Source: Dictyoglomus sp. NZ13-RE01 (lineage in GTDB: Bacteria; Dictyoglomota; Dictyoglomia; Dictyoglomales; Dictyoglomaceae). Taken from it: DNA of 64,000 nucleotides. The notes beneath the pieces were generated by a model that did no database searches, was not told where the DNA came from, and saw nothing but the letters and a program-made list of their open reading frames with translations. Shown here one piece after another: positions 17,088 through 26,921 of this stretch. The stretch covers positions 1-64,000 of the forward strand of contig NIRF01000005.1 of NCBI GenBank assembly GCA_002878375.1, in the 5' to 3' direction. A program made the translations under genes and the position numbers. How positions within the stretch are numbered: position 1 is the stretch's first letter; each line of letters opens with the position of its first letter.

Positions 17088-18514
17088 TTTACCTTTAGCT
17101 GTTTTGCAGCAAGTGCCTCATCCAATCTTCCAACAGGTGTATTATGAGGAGCATTTTTAACAGTTTCAGGATCCTTTTTGCTTTCTTCATCTATCTTTTT
17201 TAGAATCTCTATGAATTCATCAAGTACATACTTGGGCTCTGTTTCTGTTGGTTCTATCATAAGGGTTTCCTCAACAATTAGAGGGAAATAAATGGTAGGT
17301 GGATGTACTCCAAAGTCTAAAATCCTTTTTGCAATATCTAAGGTTTTAACTCCTCTTTCTTTTTGTTTTTTTCCAGATAATACAAACTCATGCTTACAAA
17401 TATCTGGATAGGGGAGATGGTAAAATTCTTTTAACTTTTCCTTCAAATAATTTGCATTTAAAACTGCCATCTCGGTTGTTTTTTTCAATCCCTCATGCCC
17501 TAAAAGTCTTATGTATATATATGCTTTTAATAGAACTGAGAAGTTGCCATAGAAAGTTCTTACTCTTCCTATACTTTTAGGTATATTGTAGTTTAGAAAG
17601 TATCTTTCTCCATCAAAATCTACCGTTGGTTTTGGTAGGAAGTTTGCAAGGTGTTTTTTAACTCCTACAGGACCAGCTCCAGGTCCTCCACCTCCATGGG
17701 GAGTAGAGAAGGTCTTATGCAGATTTAGATGTACCACATCAAATCCCATATCTCCAGGTCTTGCGTATCCCATTATTCCATTAAGATTTGCCCCATCATA
17801 GTATAATAATGAACCATTCTCGTGCATAATTTCTGCTATTTCCAAAATATCCCTTTCAAATAATCCTAAGGTATTTGGATTTGTTAACATTAGTACGGCG
17901 GTATCTTTATTTACATACTTTTTAAGTATTTTAGGATTTACAAGTCCCCTCTCATCGGATGGAATTTCAATAGTTTCGAAGCCTGCCATAGAAGCACTTG
18001 CAGGATTTGTCCCATGGGCAGAGTCTGGAACAAGGACTATATGTCTATCTTCCCCTTTATCCTCTAAATAGGCTTTTATAATTAAAAGTCCAGTAAGCTC
18101 TCCATGGGCACCAGCGGATGGCTGAAAGGTGAACCTTTCCATCCCTGTAATTTTGCAAAGTAACTGTTCTAATTGATAAATAATTTTTAAAGAGCCTTGA
18201 CTAAGTTTCTCAGGAGTGTAAGGATGAAGTTCTGTAAATCCATTAAGTCTTGCTAATTCCTCATTTATTTTGGGATTATACTTCATTGTACAGGAGCCTA
18301 ATGGGTAAAATCCTATATCTACCCCATAATTTCTTAATGCTAAGTTTGAAAAATGTCTTATTACTTCAACCTCACTAATTTGGGGAAGAGGTAGATCTTC
18401 TCTAAGGAGTTCTTTAGGTAATTCCTCATCAGGCTTAAAATCAACATCTTCAGGTAAATTTATAGTCTCTCGATCTTCATTGGATAATTCCTTTATTAAA
18501 GGAACTTCTCTCAT
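17078..18514 (-). CDS. gcvPB: Glycine dehydrogenase (decarboxylating) subunit 2
   Basis: The 478-residue protein is the C-terminal half of a split P-protein. K267 in [16 protein letters not shown] is the pyridoxal-phosphate lysine. Together with GcvPA it decarboxylates glycine and transfers the aminomethyl group to the lipoyl arm of GcvH. Split P-protein is usual in Firmicutes, Thermotogales and other thermophiles. It starts within the stop of gcvPA (ATGA overlap). Confidence 0.97.
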   Translation of the reverse strand: MREVPLIKELSNEDRETINLPEDVDFKPDEELPKELLREDLPLPQISEVEVIRHFSNLALRNYGVDIGFYPLGSCTMKYNPKINEELARLNGFTELHPYTPEKLSQGSLKIIYQLEQLLCKITGMERFTFQPSAGAHGELTGLLIIKAYLEDKGEDRHIVLVPDSAHGTNPASASMAGFETIEIPSDERGLVNPKILKKYVNKDTAVLMLTNPNTLGLFERDILEIAEIMHENGSLLYYDGANLNGIMGYARPGDMGFDVVHLNLHKTFSTPHGGGGPGAGPVGVKKHLANFLPKPTVDFDGERYFLNYNIPKSIGRVRTFYGNFSVLLKAYIYIRLLGHEGLKKTTEMAVLNANYLKEKLKEFYHLPYPDICKHEFVLSGKKQKERGVKTLDIAKRILDFGVHPPTIYFPLIVEETLMIEPTETEPKYVLDEFIEILKKIDEESKKDPETVKNAPHNTPVGRLDEALAAKQLKVKWE

Positions 18515-19860
18515 CTTAATACCTCTCTTAGTTTATTTACAAAGTAATTTATTTCTTCTTTTGAATTCATCTCAGTAAAAGCTAAAAGTATTTCTTTTTC
18601 CCTTACTGGGTAGAAGTTGGAAAGCAAGACTCCGGGTAGTATTTTTATATTCATAAGCTCTTCGTATACATCCTTTGCACTTTTATTTAGTCGGATTACA
18701 AATTCATTAAAGAAATAGCCTGAATATGGGAAATCAATTCCAGGAATCTCAGAAAGTTTTTTATGGGCATAATGGGCTCTATCAAAACAAATTTCTGCTA
18801 TTCTTTTTAGTCCCTTTTTCCCTAATAAAGAAAGATAAACAGTACTTGCTAAAGCTGTTAAGGCTTCGTTACTACATATGTTTGAGGTTGCCTTTGCTCT
18901 TCTTATGTGTTGCTCTCTTGCTTGTAAGGTTAATACAAAACCTCTTTTTCCATTCTTATCAATGGTTTCCCCTACAATTCTACCTGGTATCTGTCTTATA
19001 AATTCCTTTTTTGTAGCAAAAATCCCTAAATAGGGTCCTCCAAAGTTTAGACTATTACCAAGAGCTTGACCTTCTCCTACCACTACATCTGCATTATAAT
19101 CCTTTGGGGGTTTTAGAATACCAAGTGATATAGGATATACTATTGAAATGAGCAGAGAATTATTTTCGTGGACAATACCAGAAATTTTATCTATATCCTT
19201 TTCTATGACTCCAAAAAAATTGGGATTTTGAATAATAACAGATGAGGTGTTTTCGTTTAATATTTCTTTTAGCTTATTAAGATCAGTTTCTCCTCTTTCG
19301 TTGAGTGGAATTTCTTTAATATTTAGTTTTAACGATTTTAAATAAGTTCTTAGTACCTCTTTATATTCTGGATGAACCCCTTCTGAGATAATCACATCTT
19401 TTCTTCCATTAATTCTATAAGCCATTAATGCAGATTCTGCAGTACCTGAACCAGCCTCGTAAAGGGATGCATTTGCAACATCCATTCCTGTTAAATCACA
19501 TATTAGGCTTTGATATTCAAACATTGCCTGCAAAAATCCCTGACTTATCTCAGGTTGATACGGTGTATAGGATGTATAGAAAGAAGGATATGAAATTATC
19601 TCTTTAACAACAGGTGGAATATAATGGTTATAGGCTCCTCCACCTATAAAGGAGATAAAATCAGTTTTATTTTCCTGAGAAATATTAAGGATTTCTTTTT
19701 TTAGCTCAATTTCTGATATAGGTGGAGGAAGCAGAAAGTTTTTATTTGCAAGCTCTCTTATTTCTTCTGGAATGTCTAAGAAAAGTTCCTCAATACTTTC
19801 TACTCCAATTTCTTTTAGCATTTCTTCAATTTCTTTTTTCGTGTGAGGAAAGTATGTCAT
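18511..19860 (-). CDS. gcvPA: Glycine dehydrogenase (decarboxylating) subunit 1
   Basis: The 449-residue protein is the N-terminal half of the split P-protein. It keeps the PLP-transferase fold but lacks the catalytic lysine motif, which is in GcvPB. Family blocks [24 protein letters not shown] and [14 protein letters not shown] are visible. It lies one base after gcvH and overlaps gcvPB by four, consistent with equimolar synthesis. Confidence 0.97.
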   Translation of the reverse strand: MTYFPHTKKEIEEMLKEIGVESIEELFLDIPEEIRELANKNFLLPPPISEIELKKEILNISQENKTDFISFIGGGAYNHYIPPVVKEIISYPSFYTSYTPYQPEISQGFLQAMFEYQSLICDLTGMDVANASLYEAGSGTAESALMAYRINGRKDVIISEGVHPEYKEVLRTYLKSLKLNIKEIPLNERGETDLNKLKEILNENTSSVIIQNPNFFGVIEKDIDKISGIVHENNSLLISIVYPISLGILKPPKDYNADVVVGEGQALGNSLNFGGPYLGIFATKKEFIRQIPGRIVGETIDKNGKRGFVLTLQAREQHIRRAKATSNICSNEALTALASTVYLSLLGKKGLKRIAEICFDRAHYAHKKLSEIPGIDFPYSGYFFNEFVIRLNKSAKDVYEELMNIKILPGVLLSNFYPVREKEILLAFTEMNSKEEINYFVNKLREVLR

Positions 19861-19861
19861 C

Positions 19862-20239
19862 TTACTCCCCTATAAAGGATTTATACTCCTCCGCAGATAA
19901 TAAAGTTTCATACTCACTTGGATTTGATAGCTCAATTACTGCTATCCATCCCTTTTCATAAGGATCTTCGTTTAAAAGTTCGGGCTTTGTTTTTAGCTCC
20001 TCGTTAACTTTTACTACCTTTCCTGATAATGGTGAGTAAACCTCAGAAGCAGTCTTTACAGATTCTACCGTTGCTAAAATATCACCTTGTTTTACCTCTT
20101 TTCCAATGGAGGGAAGATCAACATAAACTACATCTCCTAACTCATTTTGAGCATGATAGGTTATACCAATGATAGCATTATTCCCGTCCAATTTTGCCCA
20201 TTCATGCTCCTTTGAATATTTTCTATCCTCTGGATACAT
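19862..20239 (-). CDS. gcvH: Glycine cleavage system H protein
   Basis: The 125-residue protein carries the lipoyl arm on K62 within ESVKTASEVYSP. It shuttles the aminomethyl group between the P and T proteins and the dihydrolipoyl group to dihydrolipoamide dehydrogenase, which is not in this window. Length and the GITYHAQNELGD block agree with the family. It is packed between gcvT and gcvPA with one-base gaps. Its lipoate would be installed by the radical SAM pair at the end of the cluster if the LipS assignment is right. Confidence 0.97.
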   Translation of the reverse strand: MYPEDRKYSKEHEWAKLDGNNAIIGITYHAQNELGDVVYVDLPSIGKEVKQGDILATVESVKTASEVYSPLSGKVVKVNEELKTKPELLNEDPYEKGWIAVIELSNPSEYETLLSAEEYKSFIGE

Positions 20240-20240
20240 T

Positions 20241-21323
20241 TTATTTCACTCCTTTCTTTATTGATGTATTTTTTACAAAAGGTAATTTAACTAAGTTTAT
20301 TTTAACTCTTTTATTTCTTATTTCAACTATCATATCTTCTTTAATCTCTTTTACATATCCTATTGCTATTCCTTTCTTTAATATGGGAGAATATGAGCCA
20401 CTTGTTACATATCCAATTTTCTCATCATTATAAAATATTCCATAATTTTGTCTTGGTATTCCCTCATCTACATAAAAGGCAATCTGCCTTTTACTTGGAC
20501 TATCCTTTAATTGTAAAAGAGAAGTTTTTCCAATGAAATCTATGTCCTTATCTAATTTAACCACAAAGGATAGATTTGCTTCCCAAGGAGTAGTATTTTC
20601 ATCTATTTCATGCCCGTATAAAGGATAACCCATCTCAAGCCTCAGTGTATCTCTTGCTCCTAAACCACAAGGCTTTATATTTTCTTCATAAATAAATTTC
20701 TTCCAAAGCTCTTGAGCCAATGAAATAGGTATCAGTAATTCAAATCCATCCTCACCGGTATATCCTGTGCGAGAGATTATGATATCTGACTCATAGTATT
20801 TGAAGAATGTAAAGTGATAGTATTTTAAAGTAGATAAATCAATATTAAAAATTTTTTGGGTGATTTCTTCTGCTTTTGGACCCTGAATAGCAAAAAGAAC
20901 AGTTTTATGAGTAATATCTTCAATATTAACCTTATAAGAATTATTTGAATAAAGCCAATTTAATATTTTTTCTCTGTTTCCTGCGTTTACAATTAAAAGG
21001 AATTCGTAAGAGCTTACCATGAAAACCAAAATATCATCTAAAATGGTACCATTTGGGGAAAGAATAAGAGAATATTGAGCTTTTCCAGGATAAAGTTTTT
21101 TAACATCATTTGAGGTTACAAATTGGAGGAAATCTAAAACCTTTTCTCCTGAAACCTTTAATCTCCCCATATGGGAGATGTCAAAGATGCCTACATTGGT
21201 TCTAACCTCTAAGTGCTCCTCTATAACGCCTTTGTATTCTAAAGGCATCCACCATCCGCCAAACTCAAAAAAGCGCGCATTTAACTTTTTATGCTCCTCT
21301 TCTAATGGAAGTTTGTTTAACAT
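20241..21323 (-). CDS. gcvT: Aminomethyltransferase (glycine cleavage T protein)
   Basis: The 360-residue protein transfers the methylene group from aminomethyl-lipoyl-GcvH to tetrahydrofolate, releasing ammonia. Recognised by FGGWWMPLEYKGV, FDISHMGRLKVSG, SRTGYTGEDGFEL and GLGARDTLRLEMGYPLYGHE. It begins the gcv block, 57 bases after hup. The Shine-Dalgarno AAAGGA is in the loop of a perfect 7 bp hairpin that ends right at the ATG. The methylene-tetrahydrofolate product is also the TrmFO methyl donor. Confidence 0.97.
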   Translation of the reverse strand: MLNKLPLEEEHKKLNARFFEFGGWWMPLEYKGVIEEHLEVRTNVGIFDISHMGRLKVSGEKVLDFLQFVTSNDVKKLYPGKAQYSLILSPNGTILDDILVFMVSSYEFLLIVNAGNREKILNWLYSNNSYKVNIEDITHKTVLFAIQGPKAEEITQKIFNIDLSTLKYYHFTFFKYYESDIIISRTGYTGEDGFELLIPISLAQELWKKFIYEENIKPCGLGARDTLRLEMGYPLYGHEIDENTTPWEANLSFVVKLDKDIDFIGKTSLLQLKDSPSKRQIAFYVDEGIPRQNYGIFYNDEKIGYVTSGSYSPILKKGIAIGYVKEIKEDMIVEIRNKRVKINLVKLPFVKNTSIKKGVK

Positions 21324-21343
21324 AATTCACTCCTTTGTGAATT
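21324..21343 (-). promoter_or_regulatory. Hairpin presenting the gcvT ribosome binding site
   Basis: On the minus strand AATTCAC and GTGAATT form a perfect 7 bp stem around the loop AAAGGA, and ATG follows at once. The Shine-Dalgarno core lies in the loop and the stem. It may modulate gcvT translation. No glycine riboswitch fits in this 57-base gap. Confidence 0.4.
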
Positions 21344-21353
21344 TAAATTATTA

Positions 21354-21373
21354 GGCTGGGGTTTCCCCCAGCC
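21354..21373 (-). terminator. Hairpin after hup
   Basis: GGCTGGGG (21354-21361) pairs with CCCCAGCC (21366-21373) around a four-base loop, directly after the hup stop on the minus strand. The following TAATAATTT is a weak T-tract, so partial termination or a 3' stability element that lets hup mRNA accumulate over the gcv genes is plausible. Confidence 0.65.
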
Positions 21374-21380
21374 CTCACAT

Positions 21381-21656
21381 TTATTTCTTTACTGCTTCTC
21401 TTAACTCTTTTCCTGGACGGAATACAGGAACTTTTGTGGCTGGGATTTTGATTGGTTGTTGAGTACGAGGATTTCTTCCTTCTCTTGCTGATCTCTTTCT
21501 GACAGAGAAGGTACCAAATCCTACAAATTGAACTGGCTCTCCCTTTGATAGAGCCTCAGTGATGGATTCTAATACAGCATTAACTACTTTAGTGGCTTCC
21601 TTCTTTGTGATTTTTGCCTTCTCCGCTACTTTGGCAATAAATTCTGCCTTTTTCAT
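21381..21656 (-). CDS. hup: DNA-binding protein HU
   Basis: The 91-residue histone-like protein has the HU/IHF fold: KKAEFIAKVAEKAKITK, GFGTFSVRKRSAREGRNP and the DNA-wrapping arm ending PVFRPGKELREAV. It is the ordinary homodimeric HU length. It overlaps the mazG stop by four bases (ATGA) and ends in a GC-rich hairpin that separates it from gcvT. The mazG-hup linkage is also seen in Firmicutes. Confidence 0.96.
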   Translation of the reverse strand: MKKAEFIAKVAEKAKITKKEATKVVNAVLESITEALSKGEPVQFVGFGTFSVRKRSAREGRNPRTQQPIKIPATKVPVFRPGKELREAVKK

Positions 21657-22444
21657 TCCTTTTCACCCCCTTTCTGGGCAGTCTTAGATATTTCCCACCA
21701 TTTATCCATATCTTCTAAGGTTAACTCTTCCCACCTTTTGTTTTCTTCTTTTACCTTTTCCTCAATAAATCTGAATCTTTCTATGAATTTCTCGTTTGTC
21801 TCTTTTAATGCAGTTTCTGGATTTACATCTAAATGGCGGGAAAGATTTACTATGGTAAAAAGAAGATCACCTATCTCTTCTCTAATATTTTCTTTATCCC
21901 CTTCCTTAATGGCATTCTCAAGCTCTAATAATTCTTCTCTTAATTTCGGTAAAATTTCTTCTGCATTTTTCCAATCAAAACCTACATGGGATACTTTTTC
22001 TTGAATTCTTAATGAGGCAAGAAGAGAGGGTAAAATTTTTGGAATACCATCTAAAATACCTTTACTATTTTCCTTTTCCTCCTTTTTAATACTTTCCCAG
22101 TTTAAAAGAACCTCTTCTTCATTTTCAAGCTTTGTGTTTCCAAAAACATGAGGATGTCTTAAGATAAGTTTATTGCTAACATTTCTTAATACATCTTCCA
22201 AATTAAAGCTTTTTCTTTCCTCCGCCATAATGCTTTGCATTACTATGTGAATGAGTACATCACCTAATTCTTCCTTTATTCCTTCCTCATTCTCATTCTC
22301 TATAGCTTCTACTAATTCATAGCTTTCTTCCATAAAATATTGTACCAAGGACTTGGGAGTTTGCTTTCTATCCCAAGGACATTCATTTCTTACCTTTTTG
22401 AGAATATTTACAAATTCTATGAATTCTTTACATAAATCTTCCAT
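21653..22444 (-). CDS. mazG: Nucleoside triphosphate pyrophosphohydrolase MazG
   Basis: The 263-residue protein has two tandem MazG domains. Each has the metal-binding acidic helix pattern: EESYELVEAI with EELGDVLIH (about residues 35-70), and REELLELENAI with EEIGDLLFTI (about 170-205). It hydrolyses NTPs or dNTPs to NMPs and pyrophosphate, probably for nucleotide-pool sanitation. ECPWDRKQT near residue 20 is a family signature. It is first in the operon behind a TTGCTT-16-TATAAT promoter, with a weak AAGGTG ribosome binding site. Confidence 0.94.
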   Translation of the reverse strand: MEDLCKEFIEFVNILKKVRNECPWDRKQTPKSLVQYFMEESYELVEAIENENEEGIKEELGDVLIHIVMQSIMAEERKSFNLEDVLRNVSNKLILRHPHVFGNTKLENEEEVLLNWESIKKEEKENSKGILDGIPKILPSLLASLRIQEKVSHVGFDWKNAEEILPKLREELLELENAIKEGDKENIREEIGDLLFTIVNLSRHLDVNPETALKETNEKFIERFRFIEEKVKEENKRWEELTLEDMDKWWEISKTAQKGGEKE

Positions 22445-22495
22445 TCGACTACACCTTACTTTTTAATCCCTAAAATACCCCTGATTTTTTCTATA

Positions 22496-22523
22496 ATTAT
22501 AGCATTAGTTTTTAAAAAAGCAA
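22496..22523 (-). promoter_or_regulatory. Promoter of the mazG-hup-gcv operon
   Basis: On the minus strand TTGCTT (22523-22518), 16 bp, and TATAAT (22501-22496) with an extended TGC. The leader is about 45 bases. The region from 22445 to 22609 otherwise holds only the 3' side of the PPIase gene spacer. Confidence 0.65.
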
Positions 22524-22609
22524 GAGCAAGCCACAATTTTTAATAGATAAATTCATTAAACATTGCAGTTCTCTATATTATTTAGCTACGATTTTTTCTA
22601 TATTTTTAA

Positions 22610-23680
22610 TTACATCTCATCGGTAGTTGGCAATGGAGTTTTTGCATCTTTTCTATAGAAAATTTGTTGAAATTCTACGAGTTTTCTCCATATTATCATC
22701 CAAATGTCTTTATCAGAAAAGTCTTTTTCAATTTTTGCCTTCTTATATTGTTCATCAAGCCATTTATTGAAGACTTTGCTTCTTTTGTCATTTAGAATTC
22801 TTTGTTCAATCTCTGGTTTTGCCTGTATGTATGGAGTAGTATAAGCCTCTTTTATGTCAGTTATAGTAGTGATGTAATAACCTTTATCGGTTTTTATTGG
22901 GTTGCTTACCTGGTTTATAGAGAGAGAAAAAGTTGCTTTTTCTACTTCAGAGGGCAGATCTCCCTGGGTTATATATCCTAAGTCACCACCTTTATCTTTT
23001 GTACTTGTATCCTCAGAGTATTTTTTAGCTGCATCTGCAAAAGATATCTTCTTATCCTTTATCTCCTTTGCAACCTCTTTTGCCTTCTTTTCATCTTTTA
23101 TTAGAATGATAGAAACTTTATATTGCTTTGGATTTTCAAATAGATATATATTATCTTTATAATATTTTTTCATCTCATCTTCAGTTACCTTTTCATCTTT
23201 TCCAATTTCAGCCATCAATTTATTTGTTATTAGGCTCTTTCTTATTTGTTCTTTGAAGGATTGAGGATCCAAACCATATTGGGATAAAGCCAGCTCAAAT
23301 TGTAAGGGATTTGCAAATTGTCCTTGTATTTCTTTGTATTTTTCCTCAATTTCATTATTTGATACACTAATACCTCTTTTTTTAGCCTCTGCTTCAATAA
23401 TTTTCCATTGGGCAAGACTTTTTATAGTCTCTTCTTTTACATTATTTAGCATTTTCTTTCCGTCTGTTGTGGTAAAGTCCACTCCGAACATTATAGCGTA
23501 TTGATCCTTCATGGTTTTAAATTCTTTTTGATATTCGCTTCTTGAGACAGGAATGTTATTAACTTTTATTACTGGATAACTTTTCATTTGATGGTATACA
23601 AAAGCAACAGCAATACCTACTAATACTCCTATAATTACAAGGATAATAAAAATTGTTTGGAAAATCTTTTTTAAGCTCAT
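22610..23680 (-). CDS. Membrane-anchored peptidyl-prolyl isomerase (PrsA/SurA-like)
   Basis: The 356-residue protein has one N-terminal transmembrane anchor (about residues 7-28), a SurA-N-like helical region, and a parvulin (rotamase) domain. The latter has the sequence VSIILIKDEKKAKE ... FADAAKKYSED, DLGYITQGDLPSE and ITTITD. It should lie outside the membrane and help fold exported proteins. No lipobox cysteine is seen, so it is not a PrsA-type lipoprotein. It is transcribed alone, with GAGGTGAT as ribosome binding site. Confidence 0.88.
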   Translation of the reverse strand: MSLKKIFQTIFIILVIIGVLVGIAVAFVYHQMKSYPVIKVNNIPVSRSEYQKEFKTMKDQYAIMFGVDFTTTDGKKMLNNVKEETIKSLAQWKIIEAEAKKRGISVSNNEIEEKYKEIQGQFANPLQFELALSQYGLDPQSFKEQIRKSLITNKLMAEIGKDEKVTEDEMKKYYKDNIYLFENPKQYKVSIILIKDEKKAKEVAKEIKDKKISFADAAKKYSEDTSTKDKGGDLGYITQGDLPSEVEKATFSLSINQVSNPIKTDKGYYITTITDIKEAYTTPYIQAKPEIEQRILNDKRSKVFNKWLDEQYKKAKIEKDFSDKDIWMIIWRKLVEFQQIFYRKDAKTPLPTTDEM

Positions 23681-23720
23681 CTTTCTATCACCTCATCACT
23701 ATAATTTTTTTATCTTTGGG

Positions 23721-23726
23721 ATTATA
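23721..23726 (-). promoter_or_regulatory. Extended -10 promoter of the PPIase gene
   Basis: TATAAT preceded by TGC on the minus strand lies in the 58-base gap after mfd. The -35 is poor (TGGTTT at 17 bp), typical of an extended -10 promoter. The leader is about 34 bases. Confidence 0.5.
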
Positions 23727-23738
23727 GCACGCTTTTTT

Positions 23739-26700
23739 TTAGTAAACCAGAGATATTTCTTTTAAAAAGTTAGCAATAAATTTTCCTTGTTTAATAAAAT
23801 CTCCTTTTGGAAGTGAAATCTCTCTTTTTCCATTTGTATAGTGTAATATTACAGAATCTTGTAAAATTTCAACTTTAATTATTCCCATTCTTTCTGCTCT
23901 ATACTTTATTTCTGCTAATATAAATAGGTTTTCAACATCTCTTGGAATTTTTCCATACATATCTTCCATTTCTTTTCTAATATTCTCTAACTCCTCTAAA
24001 TTTTCTAAACCTATTAGCCTTTGATAGAAATAAATTCTATCATTGGGATTCTCTATATATGTTTCAGGTATGGCAATCGCATAAGGAACTATTATTTTAC
24101 AATTTATTTTTACCTCCTTTCTCTCCTGTTTTATTTCCTTTATAGCTTCCTCAAGAAGTTGCATGTATAGGTAAAATCCCACCTCCTCCATATGACCATG
24201 TTGCTCCTTACCTAATAGATTACCAGCTCCTCTTATTTCTAAATCTCTTAATGCTAATCTTAGACCAGAACCAAGGGAGGAAAATTCCTTGAGGGCTTCT
24301 AATCTTTTTATACTCTCTGGAGATAAACTTTTCCATGGAGCATGCATAAAGTATGCATAAGCTTGCCTATTGGAGCGTCCTATTCTACCTCTTAATTGGT
24401 AGAGCTGGGCAAGTCCCATATGCTCCGCATTTTCAATGAATAAAGTATTAGCATTAGGTACATCTAATCCCGACTCTATTATTGTGGTTGCAACTAAAAC
24501 ATCTATTTTCCCTTCATAAAAATCAGACATTACCTTAGTTATCTTTTCTTCGTCCATTTTTCCGTGTACTATTCCTACTCTTGCATAAGGAACTAAGCTT
24601 GTTATCATTTCTGCTATTGATTCTAATCGGGATATATCATTACATACATAATATACTTGACCATTTCTCTCTAATTCTCTTATTATTCCCTCTTTTATAA
24701 TCTGCTGATTGAATTCTACAACAAAGGTTTCAATAGGTAGCCTATTTTGTGGGGGAGTTTCCAGTATAGAGAATTGTCTAATGCCACTTAATACCATAGA
24801 CAGGGTTCTTGGTATAGGAGTGGCGGAAAGATAAAGAATATCTACATGAGGATACTTCTTTTTGAAACCTTCCTTTTGAAATACTCCGAATCTATGCTCC
24901 TCATCTACAATGATTAAACCTAAATCTTTAAATTCTACGTCTTTTTGAAGAATTCTATGGGTACCAATTATTATATCTATTTCTCCTCTTTTTAATTGTT
25001 CTAAAATTCTTTTTTGTTCTTGTGCGGGTTTTAGTCTACTTAAGACTTCAACTTTTACTGGGAAAACATCCAATCTATCTTTAAAAACTCTCCAGTGTTG
25101 GTAGGCAAGTATTGTTGTTGGTACTAAAACTGCAACCTGCTTGCCATCAACAACTGCTTTAAAACTTGCTCTTAATGCAAGTTCTGTTTTTCCAAATCCC
25201 ACATCACCAATAAGTACCCGTTCCATAGGTTTTTTTGATTCCATATCTCTTTTTATCTCATATAAAGCTTTTAACTGATCCTCAGTTTCTTCATAAGGAA
25301 AGCTTGCTTCTAATTCCCTCTGCCATTCAGTATCCTTGGAAAATGCAAATCCTTCTTCTATCTCCCTTCTTGCATACATTTTAATAATTTCTTCCGCAAT
25401 TTCTTTTACAGATTCTTTTACTCTTCTTTTAGTCTCATCCCATTGTTTTGTTCCTATTTTGCTTAATGAAGGAGGCTGTCCACTTGGGGAAATGTATTTT
25501 TGAATAAGGTGCATTTCTTCCAATGGGATATAAACATAAGTTTGATTTGCATATTCTAATTGTATATATTCCTTAGTTTTTCCTTCGATGGTTAGTTTTT
25601 TTAAACCTAAGAATTTACCTATTCCATAATTTATATGTACAATGTAATCACCTATTTCAAAATTGCTTAAGTCAATTAATTTCTTTTCTTTTCTCTGGAC
25701 TCTTACAATTCTTCTCCTTTTGATTCCAAAGATTTCTTTATCAGTGAGAAAAAGAATTTTAGGATTTTCCCAAATGAAGCCACTTTTTATATCATAATGA
25801 ATAAATTTAATATCTTTTAAAATTTTCTTTATTCTTTCCTCTACAATCTCTCTATAATCTGTCTGGATAAATATTTTATAACCACTTTTTATATAGGTTT
25901 CCAGCTCTTTTTCTAATATTTCTCCCTTTCCTTTAAAGGTTGGAAGAGAATAAAAGGAGAAGAAGATATTTGGATTTTGTGAATTCATAACAATCCTTTT
26001 GAAATTTTTTATGTATGATTCAAACATATCTTTTGTGAGATATAAGTCCTTTGGAATTTTTTCTTTAAAATTAATTCTTTTCTCATAATTTTCATATCCC
26101 TTTTTATCCCATTTTTCTAAGGTAGATAAAGTCTTGTCGAAATCTTCTAATATTATTAATAGATTTTTGTCCAAATAGTCAAATATATAACTTCTCTCAT
26201 TATTTTTTAAAAATACTTTCTCCTCATCCTTTTCTCCTAATAGTTCATTAATAGGGGATAAAATGATGCTGTCTATCAGTTCGATAGATCTTTGGGTTTC
26301 AACATCAAAATATCTTATGGATTCTATTTCATCGCCTATAAATTCAATTCTTACAGGATAATTATAAGCTGGAGAAAAAATATCTATAATACCACCTTTG
26401 ATACAGAATTGTCCTACTCTTTCTACTCTATCACTTCTTTCATAAGAATTTTCCATTAGGTAGTTTAATATCTTTTCTCTTTCTAATTCTATGCCCTTTT
26501 TGAGAAAAATAAAGTTGTTTTTCATTTTTTCTGGTGGGTATAAAGGATAAATTAAAGATTTAACTGATGCTAATATAAAGACTTTTTCTCCACTAAGCAA
26601 TTTCTCTAAAACTTTTATTCTTTTACTTTCTGTGATATTTGATCTTAATGGTTTTTCATAAGGAAGATGTACAAAAGGTGGAAATATATAAAAGTTATTT

Positions 26701-26921
26701 ATAATTTGGGATAGAAAATTCCAATCTTCTAAATTATCTACTTGGTTTACTATCCAAAGGATGGAGCCATTATATTCTTTGAAAAGGATATAAAAAAGAA
26801 AGAAGATAGCACCTTCTGGAATTTCAGGGATACTAATCTCCTTTTCTTTTTTAACACCTTTTAAAAAGAGCTTTAAATCCTTATCCTCACTAAGATATTT
26901 TTCTAATTCTAAATTATACAT
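23739..26921 (-). CDS. mfd: Transcription-repair coupling factor
   Basis: The 1060-residue ATP-dependent translocase releases RNA polymerase stalled at DNA lesions and recruits UvrA. Order of domains: UvrB-like N-terminal module, RNA polymerase-interaction domain (GDYIVHINYGIGKFLGLK and following), two RecA-like translocase domains (LIGDVGFGKTELALRA, IVDEEHRFG, LRGRIGRS) and a C-terminal TRCF domain. It overlaps the pth start region by 13 bases and ends the Memo-pth-mfd operon. The pth-mfd pair is conserved in Firmicutes. Confidence 0.97.
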   Translation of the reverse strand: MYNLELEKYLSEDKDLKLFLKGVKKEKEISIPEIPEGAIFFLFYILFKEYNGSILWIVNQVDNLEDWNFLSQIINNFYIFPPFVHLPYEKPLRSNITESKRIKVLEKLLSGEKVFILASVKSLIYPLYPPEKMKNNFIFLKKGIELEREKILNYLMENSYERSDRVERVGQFCIKGGIIDIFSPAYNYPVRIEFIGDEIESIRYFDVETQRSIELIDSIILSPINELLGEKDEEKVFLKNNERSYIFDYLDKNLLIILEDFDKTLSTLEKWDKKGYENYEKRINFKEKIPKDLYLTKDMFESYIKNFKRIVMNSQNPNIFFSFYSLPTFKGKGEILEKELETYIKSGYKIFIQTDYREIVEERIKKILKDIKFIHYDIKSGFIWENPKILFLTDKEIFGIKRRRIVRVQRKEKKLIDLSNFEIGDYIVHINYGIGKFLGLKKLTIEGKTKEYIQLEYANQTYVYIPLEEMHLIQKYISPSGQPPSLSKIGTKQWDETKRRVKESVKEIAEEIIKMYARREIEEGFAFSKDTEWQRELEASFPYEETEDQLKALYEIKRDMESKKPMERVLIGDVGFGKTELALRASFKAVVDGKQVAVLVPTTILAYQHWRVFKDRLDVFPVKVEVLSRLKPAQEQKRILEQLKRGEIDIIIGTHRILQKDVEFKDLGLIIVDEEHRFGVFQKEGFKKKYPHVDILYLSATPIPRTLSMVLSGIRQFSILETPPQNRLPIETFVVEFNQQIIKEGIIRELERNGQVYYVCNDISRLESIAEMITSLVPYARVGIVHGKMDEEKITKVMSDFYEGKIDVLVATTIIESGLDVPNANTLFIENAEHMGLAQLYQLRGRIGRSNRQAYAYFMHAPWKSLSPESIKRLEALKEFSSLGSGLRLALRDLEIRGAGNLLGKEQHGHMEEVGFYLYMQLLEEAIKEIKQERKEVKINCKIIVPYAIAIPETYIENPNDRIYFYQRLIGLENLEELENIRKEMEDMYGKIPRDVENLFILAEIKYRAERMGIIKVEILQDSVILHYTNGKREISLPKGDFIKQGKFIANFLKEISLVY

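Noticed and set aside
21324-21380. Glycine riboswitch before gcvT
   Set aside because: The 57-base gap is too short for the aptamer and is filled by the hup terminator hairpin and the ribosome binding site hairpin.
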